Positions 1-5,366 of a stretch of DNA of 14,775 nucleotides are shown here, piece by piece (the first letter of the stretch is position 1; every line of letters begins with the position of its first letter). Location: positions 1-14,775 of the forward strand of contig JAIRLK010000159.1 in NCBI GenBank assembly GCA_031259515.1, read 5' to 3'. The notes under the pieces were generated by a model. The model saw only the letters and a program-made list of their open reading frames with translations. It made no database searches and was not told where the DNA came from. The translations under genes were made by a program, and so were the position numbers. The DNA is from Treponema sp. Lineage in GTDB: Bacteria; Spirochaetota; Spirochaetia; Treponematales; Breznakiellaceae.

Positions 1-2
1 TG

Positions 3-125
3 ATAGTGATATACCCCCCGATAGCTAAGACCGGAGGACAGGAGAGAAAAACGCCCAGACCCCAAACCGCCCCCCGCCCGGTTGTGGAACAAGTAACACA
101 CAGCCAATCTTCTGAATGCGGCTGA
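3..125 (+). CDS. Possible C-terminal fragment of an unknown protein entering from the left edge
   Basis: Reading frame 3 is open from the window edge for 40 codons and stops with TGA at 123-125. The translated tail is rich in Pro, Thr, Arg and Gln and resembles a disordered C-terminus. No domain can be recognised and there is no start in the window, so this may be chance. It is listed because it is the only frame that could represent a gene in the first 300 bases. Confidence 0.25.
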   Translation: MVIYPPIAKTGGQERKTPRPQTAPRPVVEQVTHSQSSECG

Positions 126-299
126 TGGAGAGAATAAATGCCCCGGTATGGGAATGGAAAATGCCCCGGCCCCGAAGGGGTGGCGTGGTTTTTTCGCGGC
201 GCTCACCGCCGCATAAGCAAAAACCATGACAAGGGGTGTGCGGAATAAATGCCCCACAATTGGGATAAATGCGGCGGTTGGTGGAGGTTAATGATTTGG

Positions 300-322
300 A
301 AAAAATAGCGGAGCTATTTTTT
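300..322. terminator. Bidirectional intrinsic terminator-like hairpin
   Basis: AAAAAATAGC at 300-309 pairs perfectly with GCTATTTTTT at 313-322 across a GGA loop. The A-run on one side and T-run on the other let it act as a rho-independent terminator in either direction. For the minus-strand small genes ending at 515 it would be the last of several hairpins downstream. Confidence 0.6.
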
Positions 323-372
323 ACCGACTATGGGGGTTTGGGGGCGAAGCCCCCAGGAGAAGGGGGAAGCGT

Positions 373-410
373 AAGACTTGCTCCGGGCCGTAGGCCCTCC
401 GCAAGTCTTT
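373..410 (+). terminator. Hairpin with trailing T-run, possible terminator
   Basis: AAGACTTGC (373-381) pairs with GCAAGTCTT (401-409). Inside it GGGCC (385-389) pairs with GGCCC (393-397), with a symmetric TCC/TCC internal loop. A short T-run follows on the plus strand. It is one member of the palindrome cluster, so it may be a repeat element rather than a dedicated terminator. Confidence 0.4.
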
Positions 411-514
411 TATGAGTTTTGCCCTAGGCAAAACTCCACGAATAGGCGGAGCAAGGCTGGAGCGTGGGGGAAGGCTTTCCCCCCTCCTGATTGCCATTTA
501 GGCGGAGAGGAAAT

Positions 515-958
515 TTAAGATATTTTTGCCCTGTCGGAGTTATCTTTGATGGCGGCGTACCAGGCTTCCATTGTTTTTTCCCACTGGTCTATGTTCTGCC
601 GCATGGCGGTATGGTTGGTTTCGTAGTTTTTGAAAAGAGCGTCCACCAGGGCGGTGTCGTTGGGGAAATCTTCACCTTCGTATGCTGATGTATTGATGGG
701 CTGGTACGTGTCCTTAATCTCCGGGTAGGTATAGTCAAAAATACAACGGGATGGCAAGAGATCCTCGTATTTGGTAAGAATATCGTCATAGGCGGCACGG
801 TATTCAACCTGGAGGCTGTTGTTAAGGAAGTCCACGATAGGCAAGGTTTCGTCGCCAAATTCGGCGATAATGTTAAGGACGCCGGCATTTCGGCCTTTTA
901 TGGTGAGGGGGCTATCCCACCAGGACAGTTTTTTTATAAGCGTACAGGGTGGTTCCAT
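515..958 (-). CDS. Hypothetical protein, 147 aa, possibly the second half of a frameshifted gene
   Basis: I do not recognise this protein. It is acidic and rich in aromatic residues (motifs such as KLSWWDSP and QWEKTMEAWYAAIKD), with a likely helical C-terminal third. It has no signal peptide, membrane segment or catalytic motif. The composition looks like a real soluble protein. The ATG at 958 has no clear Shine-Dalgarno. It lies one base after the TGA of the 38-codon frame 960-1076, so its translation could depend on coupling to that frame. Alternatively, both frames are one gene broken by a frameshift near 960-975. In this frame the first stop upstream is about 18 bases before the ATG, so no long extension exists without a shift. 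The gene lies downstream of the consensus promoter at 1085-1114. Confidence 0.5.
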   Translation of the reverse strand: MEPPCTLIKKLSWWDSPLTIKGRNAGVLNIIAEFGDETLPIVDFLNNSLQVEYRAAYDDILTKYEDLLPSRCIFDYTYPEIKDTYQPINTSAYEGEDFPNDTALVDALFKNYETNHTAMRQNIDQWEKTMEAWYAAIKDNSDRAKIS

Positions 959-959
959 A

Positions 960-1076
960 TCAGGATGTACCGTTCATATAGCTAGTATTATCCTTTTTGG
1001 GGAATTTGTATTGGGCTGTGTGTGCAGGGGGGTCATTCAGTGCCGGGTCGTCTGATAAGATCTTATAATACCCCAT
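960..1076 (-). CDS. Small leaderless ORF, 38 aa, upstream of and coupled to the 147-aa ORF
   Basis: The ATG at 1076-1074 begins a 38-codon frame starting MGYYKILSDDPALNDPP and ending TGA at 962-960. The product is hydrophilic and Pro/Asn/Asp rich, with no recognisable domain. The strong promoter at 1085-1114 places the expected transcription start at about 1079, three bases before the ATG, so the message would be leaderless. The stop is one base from the ATG of the next frame (TGATATG). It is either a short leader peptide or coupled gene, or the true N-terminus of the 147-aa protein separated by a +1/-1 error or mutation. Confidence 0.45.
   Translation of the reverse strand: MGYYKILSDDPALNDPPAHTAQYKFPKKDNTSYMNGTS
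1055..1066. promoter_or_regulatory. 12-bp perfect palindrome near the promoter start site, candidate operator
   Basis: ATAAGATCTTAT at 1055-1066 is a perfect palindrome, about 12-24 bases downstream of the predicted start site of the 1085-1114 promoter. It also lies inside the first codons of the 38-aa frame. The position suits an operator, for example for the XRE regulator encoded just upstream, but no second copy or bound protein is known. Confidence 0.25.
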
Positions 1077-1084
1077 AGTGGCAT

Positions 1085-1114
1085 ATTATAGGTCTCAATG
1101 CTTCATTGTGTCAA
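1085..1114 (-). promoter_or_regulatory. Consensus sigma-70 promoter for the small minus-strand genes
   Basis: On the minus strand, TTGACA (1114-1109) and TATAAT (1090-1085) are perfect matches to the vegetative hexamers, separated by 18 bp. Transcription should start near 1079 and run left into the ORFs at 960-1076 and 515-958. It is the clearest promoter in the window. Confidence 0.75.
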
Positions 1115-1287
1115 GCGGCGGCTTTCCGTGGCTATAACTGTGAAGATAGAACGGAAAGTTACTATACCGGGGGAATTCCAATATTTTTTATGCGAGGGGT
1201 GTTGCGGTGATTGCCGGGATTGTAGTGTGTGTTTACAACTTTATATGATGGGGATAGGCTGTTACCTAATAGCACAAATGAAATACT

Positions 1288-1653
1288 TTAGGCGTTCCTC
1301 TTTCCTTTTTTATTCATATATTCTAAAAGTCCGTTAATCTCTTTTAATACAAAATCCTGTAATAAATCATCAAGTTTGTTAAAATTTATCATGGCCTTTT
1401 CCATTTTGTGATTTTTCGGCTGGTCAAACATGGCCCCTTTACCATTTCTAAGCCACTGCTCATTGACCTCAAAGGTTATACAAATCAGGTTAATGAGACG
1501 GTCATTGATAGTGCGCTGGTTCTTCTCTATACTGCCTACATGGGTACGGCTAATCTTAATCCGGTCTCCGAATTCTTGCTGCGATAATCCGGCGGCCTTA
1601 CGGACTCCCATAATCCTTTTGCCTATTTCCGCTTCATTCATGAAATTACCCAT
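1288..1653 (-). CDS. XRE/Cro-CI family helix-turn-helix regulator, 121 aa
   Basis: This is a DNA-binding repressor-type protein, probably acting as a dimer in the cytoplasm. The HTH_3 domain covers roughly residues 6-65: helix 2 begins at LSQQEFGDRI (23-32) and the recognition helix is around SRTHVGSIEKN (35-45). After it comes the NEQWLRNGKG segment typical of phage and mobile-element Cro/CI repressors. The last 40 residues are helical and probably dimerise; there is no LexA-like peptidase domain. The start at 1653 is used, but Met5 (ATG at 1641) is equally likely because family members usually begin just before the EIGKRI segment and neither start has a good ribosome binding site. The gene sits between the efflux operon and the small promoter-driven ORFs on the same strand, and could control those ORFs or phage-related functions. 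Confidence 0.85.
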   Translation of the reverse strand: MGNFMNEAEIGKRIMGVRKAAGLSQQEFGDRIKISRTHVGSIEKNQRTINDRLINLICITFEVNEQWLRNGKGAMFDQPKNHKMEKAMINFNKLDDLLQDFVLKEINGLLEYMNKKGKRNA

Positions 1654-1867
1654 TGATAAGTACCAGTATCATCGTACAAGAGGCCGGAAGACTCCCCCTG
1701 TGAAGCAGGTTCTTGACAGGCCGGAGTTTGCGCCGGTGATGATGAAGTCCGCTTTTGAGAGGGGGATTTGTTTTTAGCGACTAAACCATTACTGGAAATG
1801 TCCATGATATTTACTTACCTGCCTTAAATGCGGTAATCATGCTAATACGCGCCTATCATTCATTTTA

Positions 1868-2587
1868 TCACCCCATAAAACGGTATCCCGCCCCCCACAA
1901 GGTCTGTATATATGCCGGATTGGACGGGTCTTTTTCAATCTTTTTCCGTAGACGGTTGATATGCTCCTTGACGGTATTCAAGTCGCCATACATATCCTCG
2001 CCCCAAATTTTGTCGTAGAGCTTTTCTTTATCGAAAACAATTTTTGGGTTTGAAGCCAGAAACAAAAGCAATTCATATTCTTTGTTGGTAAGCTCTATTG
2101 CTTCACCACAAACAAAAACCTCTCTCGTTGTGGAATTGATGATAAGGTCTCTGGCGATAATACTGCCTTCGGAAAGACCGTTTGTTGAGACAGCTTGAGT
2201 AAGCCGTTTAAACCGGGCAATGTGGGATTTTATCCGCGCCACCAGTTCTGCCGGAGTGAAGGGCTTGGTGATGTAATCATCAGCGCCCAATCCCAGACCG
2301 CGCACTATATCGATCTCCGCACCCCGCGCTGTTACCATGAGGATAGGCACCGTGGTTTTATCGCGGACGGCGCGGCATATCGCGTATCCGTCAATGCCGG
2401 GCAGCATAAGGTCAAGCAGAATAAGATCGAATCCTCCGGTAATAGCGCGTTCCATACCTTTTACGCCATCACTTTCCCGTACTGTTTCAAAGCCCGCGAT
2501 TTCCAAAAAATCCCGCTCAAGAGAGGCTATGGTGTCATCGTCCTCAATGATGAGAATAAGCGGCTTCGTCTCGTGCTTATTTGGCAT
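1868..2587 (-). CDS. OmpR/PhoB-family response regulator, 239 aa
   Basis: This is the cytoplasmic transcription factor of the two-component system. The receiver domain spans residues 9-125: acidic pocket E15-D16-D17, phospho-acceptor D59 (in LLDLMLPG), switch T86 (VTARG) and K108 (TKPF). The winged-helix DNA-binding domain is at about 140-238, with the canonical LTNKEYELLLFLASNP and GYRF signatures. The length is normal for the family. The ATG at 2587 overlaps the end of the kinase gene by 11 bases and has an AGAAGGA ribosome binding site inside the kinase's last codons, so the pair is translationally coupled. As the last gene of the efflux operon, it probably regulates the pump genes in response to its partner kinase. 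No clear terminator follows it. Confidence 0.95.
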   Translation of the reverse strand: MPNKHETKPLILIIEDDDTIASLERDFLEIAGFETVRESDGVKGMERAITGGFDLILLDLMLPGIDGYAICRAVRDKTTVPILMVTARGAEIDIVRGLGLGADDYITKPFTPAELVARIKSHIARFKRLTQAVSTNGLSEGSIIARDLIINSTTREVFVCGEAIELTNKEYELLLFLASNPKIVFDKEKLYDKIWGEDMYGDLNTVKEHINRLRKKIEKDPSNPAYIQTLWGAGYRFMG

Positions 2588-3770
2588 AGGTGATTTCCTT
2601 CTTTACAAGTGGTGATTGCCTTTCCACCAGCGGAAGGGTAATCACTATCGCAAGTCCCCCGGCAGCCGGTAATTCGGCACGGATAGCGCCGCCCATTTTT
2701 GTGACAATTTTTGCGCTTATTGCAAGTCCCAAGCCTGAACCTTTTTTATGCACAGTGCCACCGCTCGACGAATCGTGACGGGATTGATCGGCGCGGTAAA
2801 ACACATCAAACAGCTTTTCAAGACTTTCAGGCGCTACACCGGGGCCATCATCGGCAAGGGTTATTTCTACGTTTTTAGTTCCGCCGCTGCTTTCGATTTC
2901 GGTACAGCTAATAGCGATATGTCCTTTTTCAGCCGTTTTATATTTTATGGTGTTTTCAAAAATATTGATAAGGACACGGCTGAACAATATTGGGTCAATA
3001 TCAATATGAATATGCTCCGGTAATGTACTGGCAACAATTACAAGACCGCGCCGCTCATATTCTTCGGATAATTCTTCAATACAATCTCCAATCATTGCGC
3101 TGTAACTAACAATTTGTGTATTCACCGGAAATTCGTCCATGTCCAATTTTGAAAAAAGGAACAGTTGGTCGATGATATGTTCCAGATCAACAGTTTTATT
3201 TTCTATAATGGACAGATATTTTTCGCGCATATCTTCGGTAGCGGCAACGCCTGATCTAATGCCATTGATACTCACCTTGATTGAAGTAAGCGGGGTGCGT
3301 AAATCGTGGGAAATACCGGCAATCAATTCCTTGCGGTTGTCCTCGTTTTTTTGACGTTCTTTTACCATGGCTTCAAGCCGGGAGGCCGTTTCATTAAAAG
3401 TATCGCAGACCGTGCGGAATTCGTCATTGGATCGGTAGTCAAGGCGAAAGCCGAGGTTATTTTTGCCGATCTGCTGTACGCCGAATGACAGCGTATCAAG
3501 GGGCTTCATAATATGCTTAATCATGATCCGTCTCAGAAACAGATTTACCATCCCCACTACAAAAATCCCAATGGCTATCAAAATCGGCTCAATCCGTATT
3601 CCCCGCCCGATTTCATTCCAGTCATTAATGATTTGCTGGCTTTCTGAAGGCGATATACTGAAATCAATTCCAGATATGCCGAACACCGCGGCCTCTACGC
3701 CAAACATCACCACCAAGGGCAGGGCGATCACAAGGACGTTGGAGATAAAAATTTTACGTTTAAGAGTCAT
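2577..3770 (-). CDS. Membrane sensor histidine kinase, 397-aa form from internal start
   Basis: This kinase autophosphorylates on His and passes phosphate to the downstream regulator. Counting from the ATG at 3770: TM1 at about 7-32, a short extracytoplasmic loop of about 30 residues, TM2 at about 60-80, HAMP at about 81-137, HisKA with phospho-acceptor H155 (AGISHDLRTPLTS), then HATPase_c with N box (NIFENTIKYK), G1 (DDGPGVA), F box (LFDVFYR) and G2 (GSGLGLAI). I chose this start because AAGGAGG (3784-3778) lies 7 bases upstream and the next residues form the first membrane segment. The frame stays open upstream to 4064, so a longer fusion product is possible (see 3771-4037). The loop is too small for a ligand domain, suggesting sensing in the membrane or through a partner. 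The stop overlaps the regulator gene. Confidence 0.9.
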   Translation of the reverse strand: MTLKRKIFISNVLVIALPLVVMFGVEAAVFGISGIDFSISPSESQQIINDWNEIGRGIRIEPILIAIGIFVVGMVNLFLRRIMIKHIMKPLDTLSFGVQQIGKNNLGFRLDYRSNDEFRTVCDTFNETASRLEAMVKERQKNEDNRKELIAGISHDLRTPLTSIKVSINGIRSGVAATEDMREKYLSIIENKTVDLEHIIDQLFLFSKLDMDEFPVNTQIVSYSAMIGDCIEELSEEYERRGLVIVASTLPEHIHIDIDPILFSRVLINIFENTIKYKTAEKGHIAISCTEIESSGGTKNVEITLADDGPGVAPESLEKLFDVFYRADQSRHDSSSGGTVHKKGSGLGLAISAKIVTKMGGAIRAELPAAGGLAIVITLPLVERQSPLVKKEITYAK

Positions 3771-4037
3771 TGAACTGCCTCCTTGTATGTATAAAACGTC
3801 TTGCTGTTTCAAGTATAGTACCGTATCAGTTATTTGCTCCACCCTGCCGGCGGCTTTGTATTCCCATCCCAGGGGATACAGTTTCACCTTGACCCACGAG
3901 ACATCATACACGTCAAGACCGGTTTTTCCAGGGTATTTTTTACGCGCTTCTTCCAGCAGACTCTCATACGCGAGCCGGTTAATAATTTCCGTTCTTTTCT
4001 TTTTCGTAATAAATACGGAAAAAATGAGGCCCGGCAT
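3771..4037 (-). CDS. Small domain of unknown function encoded in frame ahead of the kinase
   Basis: The kinase frame continues upstream without a stop. From the ATG at 4037 it encodes about 89 residues that look like real protein: a KKKRTEIINRLAYESLLEEA helix, then DVYDVSWVKVKLYPLGWEYKA, a strand-rich end. From memory this resembles small Treponema lipoprotein-like proteins with an ‘RLAYEALLEEA…DVRDVSW’ core; I cannot verify this. Here no signal peptide or lipobox is visible. The start at 4037 is favoured over 4064: GGGAGGG (4054-4048) lies 10 bases upstream, at the end of the channel gene, and the start is 4 bases past that gene's stop. Without a stop before 3770, translation would run into the kinase and put this domain on its N-terminus. 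Either the fusion is real, or a separate gene's stop was lost. Confidence 0.5.
3778..3784 (-). promoter_or_regulatory. Strong internal Shine-Dalgarno deciding the kinase start
   Basis: AAGGAGG on the minus strand sits 7 bases before the ATG at 3770. It lies within the open frame, where it encodes part of a Gln-Gly-Gly stretch. It is among the best ribosome binding sites in the window and argues that a shorter kinase is made even if a fused form also exists. Confidence 0.7.
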
Positions 4038-4041
4038 ACAT

Positions 4042-5364
4042 TCATAGCCCTCCCGCAAGTTCATAGTCTATGCAGGCGCTGCGGTATTCAAAGATCGCAT
4101 ACTGAAGAGCAAGGTTTGCTTCGTCCAGCCTGTTCACCGCCTCGGCTATTTGTAACTGGGTCACGAGGCCGTTGGCATAAGAACTCCGGGACAGTTCCAC
4201 GGCGCGGTTTGCGGCCGACACGATAAGCATTGCCGCCTCAATGCTGTTCCAGGCTTCTTTTAGCCGCAGTTCCAGTTGCAGAAGTTCGCCCTCGATGTCG
4301 CTTTGTTTTTTCGACAAAGCGATTGACGCTTTCTCCTGTTCTATAGCCGCGGCCCTTACTCTTGAAATGCGGTAGCCGCCTGCAAACAGCGGAATTGTTA
4401 CGTTTAAGCTCAATTGCATATTTTTAAAATCAGCGCCGTCATCTTGAATGGAACCGCCATTTCCCATGCTACCCCAGGCATAGGAAAAACTTGCCTGAAC
4501 GGTTGGGAGAAAAGAAGTGAGGGCGGCGCTTTTTTGTATATCAGCCAATTCCCGGGAGAGGAGGAGCGCCCGGTAATCCGCACGGCTTGAAAGAATTGTT
4601 TGAAAAGGCGGCAGGCCGGAAACGGCGCCTATTGGTGTTTCGATTTCTGTAAGTACCATGACTTCTCTTGGGGGAATTCCCGCAAGTTGTTTAAGCGCCA
4701 GTAAAACAATCTCCGCGTTTTTAACCGCTTCGGTGGTTTGCGAAACGCGGGTCTTCCAGTCAACCTCTGCCATCAAAAGGTCAAGTTCTGTTGCCATGCC
4801 GGCCTGAAATTTCCGTTCTATGCTTTGATAAATTTCCCTGCTGGTATCTTCAGAAACCCGCCTTATTTCAACAACCCGCTGGGCAAGCTGTCCCTGGGCG
4901 TAGAGTTTTTTCGCCGCCCCTCGTAGATTTACCAGTATGGCCTGGAAGTTTTGCCGTTGCAGGGCTTCGCCTTTTTTTGCGAGCCGGTAGTTCGAGAGGG
5001 CTTCCGCGTCAAAGATGGTTTGGGAGAGACCCGCAGACAGGGACATCTCGTTGTCGAAATTGCCGTCCATATCCTGGTAAATCAGCATCCCCGTACCCGT
5101 GTCGGCGGCTACAGGAGTAGGCTGCATTTGATCGATAAAGTTGCGATTATAGCCGCCTTGAACCGCTATTCTGGGAAAGAACAGGGATCGCGCCTGAACC
5201 GCCGTTTGTTCCGCCGCTTCAATTTCTTTTACCGCAAGCGAAAGATCAGGATTGTTTTGTTCAACCTTTTTCAGGTACGAATCAAGATCGTATTCCACGG
5301 CAAAGACAGAATTAATAACGAGAATAAATTCTACCACGAAAGAACATGAAATTAATTTCTTCAT
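4042..5364 (-). CDS. TolC-like outer-membrane efflux protein, 440 aa
   Basis: This is the outer-membrane channel of the tripartite exporter, expected to form a trimeric beta-barrel with a long periplasmic alpha-barrel. Residues 1-22 are a signal peptide (MKK, hydrophobic core, cleavage after VFA). The rest shows two OEP-type repeats of long heptad-rich helices (NPDLSLAVKEIEAAEQTAVQ near the N-terminus; a second set after FLPTVQASFSYAWG), each with a strand-rich hairpin. There is no N-terminal lipobox Cys, unlike OprM. The frame extends to 5424, but the start at 5364 is chosen because it begins the signal peptide and has AGGGAAG about 9 bases upstream. It starts 2 bases after the RND pump's TAA (TAATTATG), so the two genes are coupled. 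The length matches the family. Confidence 0.93.
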   Translation of the reverse strand: MKKLISCSFVVEFILVINSVFAVEYDLDSYLKKVEQNNPDLSLAVKEIEAAEQTAVQARSLFFPRIAVQGGYNRNFIDQMQPTPVAADTGTGMLIYQDMDGNFDNEMSLSAGLSQTIFDAEALSNYRLAKKGEALQRQNFQAILVNLRGAAKKLYAQGQLAQRVVEIRRVSEDTSREIYQSIERKFQAGMATELDLLMAEVDWKTRVSQTTEAVKNAEIVLLALKQLAGIPPREVMVLTEIETPIGAVSGLPPFQTILSSRADYRALLLSRELADIQKSAALTSFLPTVQASFSYAWGSMGNGGSIQDDGADFKNMQLSLNVTIPLFAGGYRISRVRAAAIEQEKASIALSKKQSDIEGELLQLELRLKEAWNSIEAAMLIVSAANRAVELSRSSYANGLVTQLQIAEAVNRLDEANLALQYAIFEYRSACIDYELAGGL

Positions 5365-5366
5365 AA

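Larger units (their letters stand above)
126..490. repeat. Gene-free stretch with a dense run of inverted repeats and AAATGCCCC copies
   Basis: I see no credible gene here. The stretch holds consecutive inverted repeats: CCCC-GAA-GGGG at 170-180; a two-part hairpin at 186-226 (TGGTTTTT with AAAAACCA outside, GCGGCG with CGCCGC inside); a 10-bp stem at 300-322; GGGGGC-GAA-GCCCCC at 340-354; AAGACTTGC/GCAAGTCTT enclosing GGGCC/GGCCC at 373-409; GAGTTTTGCC/GGCAAAACTC at 414-436; and a G-run/C-run stem at 466-484. AAATGCCCC occurs at 136-144, 159-167 and 247-255, with the related AAATGCGG at 267-274. The pattern resembles a mosaic of dispersed palindromic elements; a structured RNA is also possible. 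Confidence 0.7.

Noticed and set aside
136..274. AAATGCCCC copies as a CRISPR array or replication iterons
   Set aside because: Only three or four short copies at irregular spacing (23, 88 and 20 bp), no spacer structure, and no replication or cas gene nearby.
1064..1069. TATAAT on the plus strand as a -10 box
   Set aside because: There is no -35 at suitable distance; it is a by-product of the 12-bp palindrome beside it.
1712..1740. TTGACA at 1712-1717 on the plus strand as a promoter
   Set aside because: There is no -10 hexamer at 16-18 bp and no plus-strand gene downstream.
1657..1777. C-terminal part of a plus-strand frame ending in a SAFERGICF stretch between the XRE and response-regulator genes
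   Set aside because: It could be a gene remnant, but most of the frame overlaps the XRE gene antisense and no family can be named.
3463..4047. Plus-strand open frame of 194 codons opposite the kinase N-terminus
   Set aside because: It overlaps the kinase membrane segments and the small domain on the other strand and resembles no protein; Ser/Thr/Ile/Pro composition suggests antisense reading.
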